From Cepaea nemoralis (Eukaryota > Mollusca > Gastropoda > Stylommatophora > Helicidae), in NCBI GenBank assembly GCA_014155875.1, contig JACEFZ010001381.1, positions 1,272,265-1,336,264 of the forward strand: a DNA stretch of 64,000 nucleotides, written 5' to 3'. Shown piece after piece: positions 23,721 through 35,310 of this stretch. The notes under the pieces were generated by a model. It was not told where the DNA came from, made no database searches, and worked only from the letters and a program-made list of their open reading frames with translations. Numbering within the stretch: the first letter of the stretch is position 1; each line of letters starts with the position of its first letter. A program made the position numbers and the translations under genes.

Positions 23721-24129
23721 GTTTAGTTTAGTTTAGTCATTGGATCAACATCATGGCACACGGTTTAACCCATAAGTGCTCCGTTTTCCTCCTAACTCAA
23801 ACCTGAGTCTGGAGAAACTCAGCTCAATGCACGAACTCTGTTGCATCGGCGAGGATCCTGAAATACTTTGGGTAGATTTTTAACTCGAAATTTTGCCTGG
23901 GCAGTGCTGTTAGGCTACTCTTTTTCTATTTCCAACTGCCAAGGGATTTTTTTAAGTGCGCAACAATATACACGGGCGTCCGATCTCACTACTCAGAGAC
24001 CAGGGGAAATTTTTATTACTGGAAGTCCAGGTGGATTTTTAAAATAAATCCCGGTCCTCACCGGGGCCTGAACCTGGGACCTCCAGCACTCGAGGCAGAC
24101 ACCATACCTCGAGACCACTCAGTCCCCCC
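23721..24129 (-). mobile_element. Complete tRNA-derived SINE, family S1, 409 bp
   Basis: Flanked by imperfect 15-bp direct repeats TTCATTAAGGAACTA (23706-23720) and TTCACTAAGGAACTA (24130-24144). On the minus strand the head reads GGGGGACTGAGTGGTCTCGA then a CCAGGTTCAGGCCCC B box, a long conserved body, and an (AAACT)n tail at the 3' end. This is a full insertion and the reference for the copies at 41797 and 62701. Confidence 0.85.
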
Positions 24130-24179
24130 TTCACTAAGGAACTACATTTTTTAAAAGTTTCTAGCATACACTGACTGAG

Positions 24180-24470
24180 AAAGTCATACAAAAAACTAAA
24201 CAAATTAAAATAATAAAATTAATTAGAGAAATTAAATGTAGACAGCCAAGATTTATTGGGCACTTTATGAGGAGAAATAAACTTACAAGCTTAGTGACAA
24301 CTGGCAAACTTGATGGAAAAAGAACAAGGAAAGGCAATGAGACAAACACCTGGATAGCTTGGCCACATGCCATAACTGAGACCAGAACCTGATCCAAGAT
24401 TCTAGTGATCGTGTGAGATGGCAAACCATGGCTGTCCATGCTTCAGCATGGCACATGATGGTGAGCATGC
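24180..24470 (+). mobile_element. RTE-like LINE family D 3' fragment
   Basis: Plus-strand text resembles FIGHFMRRNKLTSLVTTGKL and LDSLATCHN, the family D C-terminal signature, with several frame breaks, ending near CAGCATGGCACATGATGG. It lies just downstream of the complete S1 SINE. Confidence 0.6.
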
Positions 24471-25734
24471 CTGTGTTTCTGTACATGATTTCAACAAGCA
24501 TTTCCCATAGGAAACAACTACACCAGATATTATTTTCCAGCACATTTACAATGACACAGCTAACAATGTGAACAATAACACAGCTAAGAATGTGAGTTTT
24601 TTTTTTTCAGTTTTACAGCTACACACAAGATTGAAGTAGTAAATGTTTGCCCCAATTTTACAAACTGAATAGAAAATCTACTCTGATATTACAAACCATA
24701 ATGAAAGTCTGCAGTCATGTTATGAGCTGTAGAAAAAGCTTGCCCGTGTGTTATCAGGGTCCACGAGGGAGGCAAAGAATAGTGACACTGAAACCTACCA
24801 TGGGATGACTAAAGGAGGGTTGGTGTAAAGCTGGCCATCCCATCCCATCCCATAGAAAGCTTTAGCTGATAAAATCCAACTAACTATGATAAAGTCCACA
24901 GAAAAGAAAACCCAGTCAACCAAGATGAAAGGAGGCTCTTTTAGAAGATGTATGATGCAATGTAGAGAAAGGAGGCTGGATAGTCAGCTTACTTCCCTTC
25001 ACCTAGGGAAATATCCAGAATTGGCACCTGAATTGGAAAATACAGCACTAGTGTAGGGGAACTGTATAAGATTTGCATTTTGGAATCATGCAAAACAAGA
25101 TGGAAGGGTGCTGGAAAAAAGCTTCTAAACAGGTGAAACAGTGCTGCTCTCAGGCCACACAGAGGAATACCCCTGACAGTGAAGGGAGTGGCCTGGATGC
25201 TATCTAGAGGCAGAGACATTATTTGAGTGGGAAGCAATGAGTTCTAGAATAATAACAAAATTTCGAACCACAAAATAGAAAGTAACCGTGAGTGAGATCT
25301 AGTGTTACACACTAACAATTGATAAGGATGAATGAATCATAGGGGAATCTTAAATTAAACTTCAAAGTTCTATAGGTAATCAAGGAAGTGGCAATATCAA
25401 AATGTGATGGGTGACCTGAATGTCAAGAAAGGATCAAATAACTTGGGTAATGAAGAGCTCATGAGGAAACATTTACTTTAAGTACTGAACAGACTTGGAA
25501 ATTCATCAATTTTTATGCAGTGAATCAATGTCATGGGAGAGATGTTTTCCCACATAAAAGAATACATAAATCAATATGGGCATCACTAGACCACAATAAA
25601 GAAAATCAAATTGATTTTATCTGCATTTACACAAAATTGAGATTATCTCTTCACCATCAGATCACCATCTGCTGATAAGTAAGAAAAAAAAAGTTCAAAC
25701 TCAAGAGATTCATAGCACCTTGAGTTGAGTTGAA

Positions 25735-26590
25735 AACTTACATCATTGCACTCAGGGCATTCCCATATGACTCTGTCCCCTTATTCAACAGCCAGCAAAG
25801 AGTCACACTACTAATCATTCCAAACGCTATCTGAATGAAAGTTCTCCTGGTCTTCCCTCTCCGTTTTGAGATTCTTCCAGAACCCCTGCCGATGCCTCGC
25901 AATCTAATTCTTTCCACATACGGGTTCTCAATCTGTTCCCCCACCTTCTCCATCTGGTCACACAGGCGCTCAACCACCTCTCCCTTGTCCATAGGTAATC
26001 TACAACCAAGAGGTGCATTCCCTGCCAGCCTATCAGCCTGTTCATTCCTCCCCACCCCTCCCACATGGCCAGGGCAAAAAATCCATACAATTCTCACAAT
26101 CTGTGACCTCTGAAGCAAGGTGAGCCATTCCACACAAAATATTCCTTTCTCCATTTTACTCAGCATACTCTTTGGGACGCAGAGGTGTTTCCAAGGCACC
26201 AGAGCCAGGATTTTATACTGGCCAAGACCTACTAACACATCCTAGTTGTGCGTCCTGGGCAACAGGTCCCTTCAGGGTCCTGGCTAACATAGTAGGATTG
26301 CTGATTATTCCGAAGTCGGAGAGTATCTCCCTGCACGGTGAGGAACCACCAGTCTGCACACCAATAAACCAGATATGGGACAACGGATACTCACGCAAAC
26401 CTCAGTCCGGTATGACATCATACTGATGTTGGACAACAGGAATGTCTTCATCCGACATACAGAACTTCATGCTGGAGTTCACAGCCAGCGAACGCAAGCA
26501 AGCAAGCATACTCTTTGAGTCCATAATGAATACAATGAGTGTTGCAGTGGTCATCTCTAACCAACATAATGCTACTGTTCAAAGCATTTT
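25735..26590 (-). mobile_element. LINE family B fragment, interrupted
   Basis: Minus-strand frames read VWIFCPGHVGGVGRNEQAD then RLAGNAPLG, RRGKTRRTFIQIAFGMIS and SVTLCWLLNKGTE, matching the RNase H end and tail of family B at 42240-42600. It is split by a 331-bp insertion at 26175-26505 and resumes at 26506 with GCATACTCTTTGAGTCC. Confidence 0.7.
26175..26505 (+). mobile_element. 331-bp retroposed insertion with 12-bp target duplication
   Basis: Inserted in the family B fragment and flanked by GCATACTCTTTG at 26163-26174 and 26506-26517. Its 3' end CAGCGAACGCAAGCAAGC resembles the GAACGCAGAAGAAG end of family A LINEs, so it may be a 5'-truncated LINE or a SINE using similar machinery. No coding motif was recognised. 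Confidence 0.7.
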
Positions 26591-26886
26591 ATAAACACAA
26601 AATTCTATGCATTATAGGATATCTCAGAAATCAAGAAACTAAGCAACAATTTATTATCAGTATCTAACATGTGCCAGGTCCTGCAAGTTAGTTGACAAGG
26701 TGAGTACAGAAGACAGTTGGCAGCTTTTAAAATGAATCTTGAATAGAAGGGAAAAGGCAACAAAAACATAAAGCTTAGATAACACCCTAAACCCTTTAAT
26801 ATGGAAAAATTAATTTTTTAAACCAGATTTACACAAACAGTAAACAAGAAAGAAAATCCCTCACAGGGACAGAAATGTGGGCAATT

Positions 26887-27760
26887 AGTTAGTTTGTTAG
26901 TCTTTCTTCTTGAGCCTAAGGCGGCGCATAGGGCAGAAGTCATGGCTCTCCATGTCCGGCGGTTCAGCTGATACCCGTTGTAGATCCTGGATGTTCACTT
27001 GGCCGTTGAATGAGCCTTCTCTGATGATGGTTCTACGCAAGGTCTCTCTTGGTCTTCCCCATTTTCTTTTCCCTACTGGTGACCATAAGAGGGCTTGGTT
27101 GGGGAGTCTTGTCTTGTCCATTCTGAGCTACATGGCTGATGTAGTTCCATACGGCGTTTTCTTATACAATTTGATACAATGTCTTGCTTAGTCTCTTGTC
27201 TTATTTGCGTATTGGTTCTGAAATCTGTCCAGTGGAGGTTTAGAATTTTTCTAAGACATTTGTTCTCTAAATTATCTAATTTGTTTATCTAAAGCTACCG
27301 TTGATTTCCAACTCTCACATCCATACGTTAGCACTGGAATCACACAAGAGTTGAAGATTTTAAATTTTTATGTTTGCTGAGTGTCTTTGACTTCCAGATG
27401 TTTGACAGTTTACTGAAGGCACCAGATGCCAGTGCGATTCTAGATAATAATTCTGGCGTTGAGTCCCCTGAGATGTCATTTTGCTTCCTAGGTATGTGAA
27501 GCTGTTGACTTTTTCAACATGGTTGTTTAATTAGGTGTCATCTGAACTGTTGGTAAGATCAATAGTTTTTGTTTTTGCAGGTTAATTTGGAGACCAATTT
27601 GTCCTGAAACATTTTGGAGATGGTTTATTTTCTCTTGGGGATCTGGGTGTGTTGAACTTAAAAGCACTATGTTGTCGGCAAAGTCCAGGTCTTCTAGAAT
27701 TTTGTCAACCCAATGGATACCCCTATTTGTGTTGTTTGGACAATGAGCTTGAATAATCTA
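26887..27760 (-). mobile_element. RTE-like LINE (family E) 3' fragment
   Basis: The minus-strand frame 27121-26897 reads DKTRLPNQALLWSPVGKRK then WGRPRETLRRTI and EPPDMESHDFCPMRR. The GKRKRGRPxxTWRRT motif is the usual C-terminus of RTE/CR1-like reverse transcriptases. Upstream (27200-27750) broken frames read reverse transcriptase text, including an ADD-like stretch near 27680. The 3' tail is TAAC-rich. Confidence 0.6.
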
Positions 27761-28102
27761 AATATTTTAAAACAGGTAAAGACTCAAAGTAAACATGACA
27801 GATATTATATGGAAATTGTCGACCACAAAATGATAAAAGCTATAAAAATGGTAACACTGGTATGATTAATGGAAAATGAGATAGTGGACAACAGTATAAG
27901 AAGATTCTAGAAAGCTTTGCATCATGACAAGGGCCAGATATCAGTACGTGAATGAACACATTCTGATAGAGATCGGGAGCTATGGATAACAATGATTGTT
28001 TAAACGCAGTTGGCAAGAAACTTTGTGATACATGAAAATGAAATTTTATAACAGAGCTTATGAAAAATGGTTACAATAATTATAATAAGAAAAAAAAAAT
28101 AC

Positions 28103-28432
28103 CTTAGAATGAAAGCTGCCTTCCATGTATCCTTTATCTCTTTTGTTGTAAGAACTCTTGTAACAAGATGACACTGAGTATAATTTTCCTCATCGCCTTT
28201 ATCTTCGTTTTCCTTCTTGTCTCTTTTCAGTGACATTTTTCTGATTAGCTTAGACTGCCTTTTTTCAGGAACATCAGGTTCAAGGTCAGCTTTCTGCTTC
28301 GTTGTCACAGGTGTTTCATCTTTAGACTGAGAGGATTTTAACTTTGGTAAAGGCCTGTTAACACCAATATCATTTCTCGGTGCTAACGGCAGACGTGTCA
28401 GTTTCATTTTGGAAGGAGAAATTGGCGAAAAC
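28103..28432 (-). CDS. DEPDC1: DEPDC1 exon: basic linker after DEP
   Basis: 330 nt. It starts FSPISPSKMKLTRLPLAP, matching the FPxTSP-LK-LP segment that follows the DEP domain in DEPDC1 proteins. It continues with a lysine/glutamate-rich linker and ends KEIKDTWKAAFILR, the counterpart of the EVWRYVILIYL helix. The acceptor follows GTTTCCAG and the donor is GTATTT at 28102. Phases are 1-nt in and 2-nt out (AG), completed by A in exon 17067. Its downstream intron (28102-17068) holds LINE, SINE and hAT insertions. Confidence 0.85.
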
Positions 28433-28869
28433 CTGGAAACAAAATAGACTATTATTAATAACATTTATAAATAATTACTATATTATTACAATAATTTAAA
28501 ATATATGAACACAGAGGCAGTATACAAAAAATGTTGACTTCTGGTCCTTGATATGGGGACATAAATTATTAGCACCTCAAAATTTTGAGGAGGTTTTCCA
28601 AATGGCAAGGAACACTAGTAATAGAGAAAGTTAACTCTCATGCAAAGATCAGTCTAGTACACTCACTAGCAGTGAGTAGAATACACTCGAGTTCAAATTG
28701 AGCAAGCGGGCAAACAAATTTAATTTCAAAAGGCAATAAGTATCAACATGTGTAAGTGTGGAACTCCAAACCTGTGACAGGGACATCACTATCAGTGATC
28801 ATTCTTCAGTGCTTTCATACATGAGGGTATTGAGTGAACTCAAGATGATCTCAGAGCAAAAGGATTTTT

Positions 28870-29130
28870 TAAAACAAAAGTGTAAAGGCTAGAGGGTCGA
28901 CTTCACTGCACCAAGTTTTATTTCATATGGCTCAATCTCTTTCTGACCGAAGGGCGGCCTGAAGAAGTGTTTCCAGAGCACAAATTCAGTAGATCCGGCA
29001 ATGATCTCCAGCAGTCTCTTAGAAAACTGCACTCGTAAACCGAATGTTGTACTCCAGAATGGAACCCTCAAACTTTTGAGCGCCAGGCAGGCGGTGTAAC
29101 TACTTGGCCACGGAGACTCGCTGATCTTCA
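28870..29130 (-). mobile_element. tRNA-derived SINE, family S4
   Basis: On the minus strand it starts GCGAGTCTCCGTGGCCAAGT, with TAGTTACACCGCCTGCCTGG and a GAGGGTTCCATTCTGG B-box region. The arrangement fits a Ser/Leu-type tRNA head. Only one copy was noticed here and no target duplication was found. Confidence 0.55.
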
Positions 29131-29267
29131 GAGATGCAATACCCAGAAACCATCAGATGATACCAGTTCTGGCACTAATTAATCCACTCGCAGGTCATGG
29201 GTCAAATTATAATCCTGCTGCTAAACACAATCTCACATATGACATGTCACTGACATTGCCAGTCCAC

Positions 29268-29370
29268 TGAGGTTTCATCCTGCCAACGGCACATCATTCT
29301 GACATCCTGGCAACGGCACTCATTCTGACGCACATCATTCTGACATCCTGGCAACGGCACTCATTCTGAC
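29268..29370. repeat. Short tandem repeat around CATCCTGGCAACGGCA
   Basis: About two to three copies of a unit containing CATTCTGACATCCTGGCAAC and GGCACTCATTCTGAC. The units are nearly identical, so this is a young local duplication. Nothing else is recognised between 29130 and 29790. Confidence 0.75.
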
Positions 29371-29803
29371 AATCTAAACACAATCCCAGCCAACTAAATT
29401 CACAATACATTGCTATGGAAATTCTACAAGACAAACAGAACATGTTGCTACAGGCTTAGATTGTTCAGACATGGCAATAAGATGATCATGCTGTAATCTA
29501 TGACTTTCAACCCATGGTACCAGTTAGCCAACATCAAAACAAATAAAACATCATCTGTCTATATAAAAATAAATGCTACGCTCACATGTTTTCCAGGTCA
29601 GAACTCTACCATAATTATGCTGTGTTGGTTATTCACAAGGAACCAGTTTTTATTTTACCTACTGTCATATCAGCCGGACATGACAGCTCAGTCGTCCTTT
29701 TCATGCCTATGTTTGTAACATATGAAAAGGAAAATGAAAACACGTTCTTGCTTCATTTACAGAGCTAGCAATCTACCAAAACCACATGCTCTGTGTGACT
29801 TTC

Positions 29804-29951
29804 TTCTTCTTCTTCTTCTGCGTTCATCCGGATTATTTTTTTCGGACGTGACTGCGTTGTGCCTGTTTACAGCAGAGCTGCGTTCTTGCGCCGTTAGGCC
29901 GACACATCCGACTTCTGCGGGCATTTGTTGACTGGGTTAACCTTCCCGGGG
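29804..29951 (-). mobile_element. Solo 148-bp SINE-like element (S5) with target duplication
   Basis: Flanked by the 13-bp direct repeat CTGTGTGACTTTC at 29791-29803 and 29952-29964. In its own orientation (minus) it begins CCCCGGGAAGGTTAACCC, contains GTCGGCCTAACGGCGCAAGA, and ends GAACGCAGAAGAAGAAG. The same sequence forms the 3' end of the family A LINEs at 31940, 35311 and 61820 and is solo again at 56152. The two solo copies begin at nearly the same base, which suggests a real SINE with a LINE-type tail rather than chance truncations. Confidence 0.85.
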
Positions 29952-30394
29952 CTGTGTGACTTTCAAAGCAAAGACTCTGAGCCTGGCAGCAGACATGTGC
30001 TCTGTGAGTTGCCACTTGAAGATCAACTTCACATCATTAACTTAAATCAGTCATCGAGCCTGAAAAACCTGTTTGCATCTAACAGGTCCCTAAAGGTGAA
30101 GGTTATAATGAAAAGGCAGCATCGTACATTTAAGAGAAACGAGTAGCCAAATGCAGCACATGATGATTCCCCAGATCCAGAGCACCATGTTTTGGCATTA
30201 CATTACTGGCAGTCTCCTTGATGTGCTGCTACTGCCTTTCCTTGAGGAATGAACATCACACATGAGGCTGGTTTTGAGGTGTACGGACAGGCAGCAAAGC
30301 CGCACAGAAAATCACTTGTTTATGAAAATGTCACCGTGAGAAATAATAGAGCATTGACTAACACAGCAAACAGCTCAACAGCCCTTTTTTTTTT

Positions 30395-30600
30395 TTTTGG
30401 TGGCATATCCCTTACAGAACATTGCAGTCAACATCAGCATTTTCCAGCTGCTATTGATATACTAGGCAAGATTACGCTCAATAGTTTGCCATTGCTTTAT
30501 GAGCAATTGTGAGACCGGCATTGGCTAACAACAGCCTTAGCTAACAAAAAAACAAAACGCAGACCTCAAAAACCTCTCTGTGGACACCAGCAATGGTAAA
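30395..30600 (-). mobile_element. tRNA-derived SINE, family S2 (unit 1)
   Basis: Contains CATATCCCTTACAGAACATT, GCAGTCAACATCAGCATTTT and the CTAGGCAAG body of family S2, preceded by a T-rich run. The tRNA-like head is eroded. Confidence 0.6.
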
Positions 30601-30634
30601 TAATCATCAATAAGAGAATTTCATCTAATGAATA

Positions 30635-31015
30635 ACAATAAAGACATCAATCAATCATGTGCCATGCCAGAAAGCGTGGGCGGTCATGACTCGCCATTTC
30701 ACTCGATCACCAGAGTCGTGGATCAGCTCAGTGTTCCTGTCTCGTCCATGCCATGTGGCGATGCCATCCAGGTATTTTCCTCTCGGTCATCCTCTTGGTC
30801 TGTTCCCTTGATCTTGCCAGTTGTCACTAAGTTCTCCAGTCCATTTCTTCTCATAATATGTCCAAAAAATTTTTACTGTCTACGTCTAATTTCTCTAATC
30901 AATTTACGATTTTCATTTGTCTCTTGTAGTACTTGGTCATTGGTTTTTCTGTCTGTCCATGGTATTCTTTGCATTTTCCTCAGAAACCACATTTCTGCAG
31001 CCATCAGATGTTTTA
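30635..31015 (-). mobile_element. RTE-like LINE family D 3' fragment (unit 1)
   Basis: Starts at the 3' end with an AATCAATCATGTGCCATGCC stretch and covers the C-terminal family D signature on the minus strand (GLIRRN-type and LDGIATWHG-type text, broken). It is the same sequence as the insertion at 47643 but shorter. Confidence 0.65.
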
Positions 31016-31219
31016 ATAAACATATACAAGAAAAAAAATTAAAATAAAACTACCCCATAAAACCTTGTCTATGTACCATTCCATTTCCATTCAAAAACAA
31101 AATCCAATTGGTCAATCTGTTTTATCAACATTGATTATAATATATAACATCTTTTCCCTCCCTATGTGGTTATTTCTTTGCCATGTTGCTTAATATAAAT
31201 GTTCAACCATGTGACTTAC

Positions 31220-31333
31220 TTATAGAGTCTATTTTCCTGCACATCTTGCTTGTGGCGCATGGTCTTGGAGACTCTCACTTCCTCAAATATGCCAGCTCTG
31301 TACAATTTGTTTAAGAGGGAAGTCGCTTTATCC
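31220..31333 (-). CDS. DEPDC1: DEPDC1 exon: second half of DEP domain (intact copy)
   Basis: 114 nt. After the split Arg codon it reads DKATSLLNKLYRAGIFEEV, then a SKTMRHKQDVQEN stretch ending LYK with the last codon split. This matches the C-terminal half of the DEP domain, where a leucine-rich helix is followed by a valine-rich strand and an Asn-Arg-Leu-Tyr end. The acceptor is AACACAG and the donor GTAAGT. Phase 1-nt in and 2-nt out fits both neighbours (41052 upstream, 28432 downstream). It lies in unit 1 of the 3.36-kb tandem duplication; the unit 2 copy at 34578-34692 is out of frame. Confidence 0.85.
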
Positions 31334-31939
31334 CTGTGTTAAATATTCATCAGTGTATTCATTGACACAGTTATATACTGATAGATACAGATGTCACATA
31401 CTGGGCATGAAAACATAAATTGTTCAGCAAATGGAGAATTTTAAATAAACAGACAACGGAAACATGAAATATATACAGGCGATCTTGTCCAATGTATTTC
31501 TAATTATTTCAGCAACAGATCATGAATAAAGTGCTATCTCCACAAATGAAGACTGCAAAAGGTATGTAACACTTTCTGCCTTGCTATGTTCGCCCATCTC
31601 TTAATGTTATCTTCTTACATAAATAATGGCCTATCGTATTTCTGGCTGCTGTTGACTTTTCCTTCCAGTATGGCATTTATAAGAGTAATTTTTTAACATG
31701 GCAAAAACATCCACAGATCATATTGTGTAGTTTATACTCAATTTTTCACATAGCTGAGAGAAAGATTGGCCGCCTAATTCTCCATTTATGCAGGCCCTCA
31801 CAATGCGATGGCCCTATTATGTGACACATAACAGGCTCATAGCGAAGAAACTGCTTAGGGACCATTTTTATTCCAAAATTTAAAAAAATTATTTACAATG
31901 CAAAACAGTTTCTGCATATATAAAACTATCCACATCCTA

Positions 31940-33679
31940 GCAATTCTTCTTCTGCTGCGTTCATCCGGAGTTTTTTTTTCCGGATGTGATTGCGTTGTGC
32001 CTGTTTACAGCAGAGCTGCGTTCTTGCGCCGTTAGGCCGACACATCCGACTTCTGCGGGCATTTGTTGACCGGGTTAACCTTCCCGGGGGTTTCTTAGGA
32101 CGTTTGACTCTCACTGTTGTGGTGTTATTCCCCATCCCAGCTGGCCCATATAGAACAGTCAAAGATCCTGGTCAGCCCTCAAGGGAAGGCAGGGGCAGAC
32201 CATGGGCATTCCCCGCCATCCAAGGAGGCTTCCATACTTGCAGAGCCGATACACAGCGCTCTGGTACTGGGCTCACCCAAGGAATCGTCACGTCCTGCAC
32301 ATGGCTGCTTAGCCTCACTTCCGTATATTGGGCCTTCCGTTCACCATAGGCTGTTCTTCTGGAAACCAGAAGTATGCAGTCTGCAGATGACATCCACACA
32401 GTGAGCTTTCAATTCGGACTTTCCATGTAATGGATTTGCTATCCAAGCAATATTCCATTTCGTGCCACTAGGACACTTTTCCACCTTTTATGAAGCCCAC
32501 ACAGTGGGCTTTTGATTCAGATTTTCCACGTAATGGATTTGCTATCCAAGCAATATTCCATTTCATGCCACTAGGACACTTTTCCACCTTTTATGAAGCC
32601 CACACAGTGGGCTTTTGATTCGGACTTTCCACGTAATGGATTTGCTATCCAAGCAATATTCCATTTCGTGCCACTAGGACACTTTTCCACCTTTTATGAA
32701 GCCCACACAGCGAGCTTTCGATTTGGACTTTCCACATAATGGATTTGCTATCCAAGCAATATTCCATTTCATGCCTCTGGGTTTTCATGCACCTTTAAAT
32801 GTCAACCTGTATGTAGTTAAAGTAAGCTGCGGTCAACTTGAGCTTGTTGATATCTCCATAGAGCTTGTCCTCAAATGAAGCAGGTGTGGGCCAAAATATC
32901 TTTCTCTGTTCTGCATACGTTGGGCAATCCTGCAGCAAATGTTTTGCTGTCATTTTTCCAGTTCTACAATTACATTCATCGGTATCTCCTATCTTTAGTT
33001 TATTGAACAAGTGGTATTTCAGCCTGTTATGTCCTGTGAGGAGTCTGAAGATTGCTACTTGTTCTCTTCGGTCGAGTTTGTAATATGCATCATCCTTCTG
33101 ATAGCCTGGATGCTCTGATTCCCATTTGGTTCTATAAGTGCTTTTTATCAACCTCTTTGCCTCATTATAGGTTATGTCTATGTCAGGCTGTGGTAGTCGT
33201 CCGCCCTCTTTTGCCAGTCTGTCAGCCTCTTCGTTTCCAGGTATACTGCAATGTGATGGGATCCACTGTATTACAACATTTTTGGATTTCTGGCATAGAC
33301 CATGGAGTGCTGCTCTTAGGTCAGCTAGTTCTGTGCTGTTATTGCTCTTCAGTATTGAGACAGCTGACTTTGCATCTGTGAAGATAGCTATTTGCTTCTC
33401 TTTATTTTCCTCCATCAGGAGCAATTCTGCTGCAGTTTTCAGAGCCTCTACCTCCGCTTTGAAGTTACTTGAAAATTTTCCAGTTGCCATTGAATGTTTT
33501 TTTTCCACTCCATTTTTTAAATTTAGGAGAATTCCTCCTCCTCCATTCTCTAATGAATTTTAGGCTGATCCATCTGTATATGCATGGGTCCAATTCCTGC
33601 TTGGGTAATGTTCTTTTATGTAGTTTAGGGTTATTTTTCTTCTTTCGGTTTCATGCTGAGTGTTATTTTTCTCAATACC
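31940..33679 (-). mobile_element. Family A LINE, 3' part (RNase H, zinc-finger-like tail, 3' UTR)
   Basis: The minus-strand frame 33508-32795 encodes an RNase H core: FTDAKSAVSILKS, VVIQWIPSHCSIPGNEEAD and RLAKEGGR. A Cys/His segment follows (DECNCRTGKMTAKHLLQDC), then LYGDINKL and the stop. The 3' UTR holds about four 103-bp tandem repeats (32395-32790) and the S5 end with CCGGATGAACGCAGCAGAAG. The element stops at the duplication junction (33679), so upstream domains are missing here. Confidence 0.85.
32395..32790 (-). repeat. 103-bp tandem repeats in LINE 3' UTR
   Basis: Unit CACACAGTGGGCTTTTGATT, then CGGACTTTCCACGTAATGGA, TTTGCTATCCAAGCAATATT, CCATTTCGTGCCACTAGGAC, ACTTTTCCACCTTTTATGAA and GCC. 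There are about four units here, about four at 35765-36150 (unit 2) and two in the family A copy at 61240-61380. Copy number varies between LINE copies. Confidence 0.85.
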
Positions 33680-33744
33680 AAAATGTCACCGTGAGAATAA
33701 TAGAGCATTGACTACACAGCAAACAGTCTCAACAGCCCTTTTTT

Positions 33745-33955
33745 TTTTTTTTGGTGGCATATCCCTTACAGAACATTTGCAGTCAACATCAGCATTTTCC
33801 AGCTGCTGTTGATATACTAGGCAAGATTACGCTCAATAGTTTGCCATTGCTTTATGAGCAATTGTGAGACCGGCATTGGCTAACAACAGCCTTAGCTAAC
33901 AAAAAACAAAACGCAGACCTCAAAACCTCTCTGTGGTACACCAGCAATGGTAAAT
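33745..33955 (-). mobile_element. tRNA-derived SINE, family S2 (unit 2)
   Basis: Duplicate of the S2 copy at 30395, with one- and two-base length differences. It belongs to unit 2 of the tandem duplication. Confidence 0.6.
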
Positions 33956-33989
33956 AAATCATCAATAAGAGAATTTCATCTAATGAATA

Positions 33990-34375
33990 ACAATAAAGAC
34001 ATCAATCATCATGTGCCATGCCAGAAAGCGTGGGCGGTCATGACTCGCCATTTCACTCGATCACCAGAGGTCGTGGGATCAGCTCAGTGTTCCTGTCTCG
34101 TCCATGCCATGTGGCGATGGCCATCCAGGTATTTTTCCTCTCGTCAATCCTCTTGGTCTGTTCCCCTTGATCTTGCCAGTTGTCACTAAGTTCTCCAGTC
34201 CATTTCTTCTCATAATATGTCAAAAAATTTTTACCTGTCTACGTCTAATTTCTCTAATCAATTTACGATTTTCATTTGTCTCTTGTAGTACTTGGTCATT
34301 GGTTTTTCTGTCTGTCCATGGTATTCTTTGCATTTTCCTCAGAAAACCACATTTCTGCAGCCATCAGATGTTTTA
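33990..34375 (-). mobile_element. RTE-like LINE family D 3' fragment (unit 2)
   Basis: Second copy of 30635-31015 within unit 2, with several single-base insertions and deletions that change its frames. It is 5'-truncated like its partner. Confidence 0.65.
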
Positions 34376-34577
34376 ATAAACATACACAAGAAAAAAATTA
34401 AAATAAAACTACCCCATAAAACCTTGTCTATGTACCATTCCATTTCCATCCAAAACAAATCCAATTGGTCAATCTGTTTTTATCAACATTGATTATAATA
34501 TATAACATCTTTTCCCTCCCGATGTGGTTATTTCTTTTGCCATGTTGCTTATATAAATGTTCAACTCCGTGACTTAC

Positions 34578-34692
34578 TTATAGAGTCTATTTTCCTGCAC
34601 ATCTTGCTTGTGGCGCATGGTCTTGGAGACTCTCACTTCCTCAATATGCCAGCTGCTGTACAATTTGTTTAAGAGGGGAAGTCGCTTTATCC
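34578..34692 (-). pseudogene. Duplicated, frame-broken copy of the second DEP exon
   Basis: A near-identical second copy of exon 31333-31220, carried by unit 2 of the tandem duplication. It is 115 nt instead of 114. Compared with the intact copy it has an extra C in a CCC run, an extra base near AGAGC and one T fewer in TTT, so the middle of the exon is read in another frame (KRLPLLNKLYSSWHIEEV instead of TSLLNKLYRAGIFEEV). Splice motifs are kept at both ends. It is either a decayed duplicate exon or a noisy assembly copy of the same locus. Confidence 0.8.
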
Positions 34693-35310
34693 CTGTGTTA
34701 AATAGTTTCATCAGTGTATTCATTGACACAGTTATATACTGATAGATACAGATGTCACCTACTGGGCATGAAAACATAAATTGTTCAGCAAATGGAGAAT
34801 TTTAAATAAACAGACAACGGAAACATGAAATATATACAGGCGATCTTGTCTGTAATTTTTCTAATTATTTCAGCAACAGATCATGAATAAAGTGCTATCT
34901 CCCAAATGAAAGACTGCAAAAGGTATGTAACACTTTCTGCCTTGCTATGTTCGCCCATCTCTTAATGTTATCTTCTTACATCAATAATGGCCTATCGTAT
35001 TTCTGGCTGCTGGTTGACTTTTCCTTCCAGTGGGCATTTATAAGAGTAATTTTTTTAACATGGCAAAAAACATCCACAGATCATATTGGTGTAGTTTATA
35101 CTCAATTTTTCACATAGCTGAGAGAAAGATTGGCCGCCTAATTCTCCATTTATGCAGGCCCTCACCATGCGATGGGCCCTATTATGTGACACATAACAGG
35201 CTCATAGCGAAGAAACTGCTTAGGGACCATTTTTATTCCAAAATTAAAAAAAATTATTTACAATGCAAAACAGTTTCTGCATATATAAAACTATCCACAT
35301 CCTAGCAATT

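Larger units (their letters stand above)
30325..33679. repeat. 3.36-kb tandem duplication, unit 1
   Basis: Unit 1 starts at AAAATGTCACCGTGAG (30325) and ends where the same motif recurs (33680). It contains an S2 SINE, an RTE-like fragment, the intact DEPDC1 exon 31220-31333, unique intron sequence, and the 3' third of a family A LINE cut off inside the RNase H region. The junction TCAATACC/AAAATGTC joins the LINE interior directly to intron sequence. Confidence 0.9.

Noticed and set aside
32117..32404. Plus-strand frames of 95-119 codons over 31990-32404 and the matching frames at 35487-35828
   Set aside because: They lie antisense in the 3' UTR of family A LINEs and recur with every copy.
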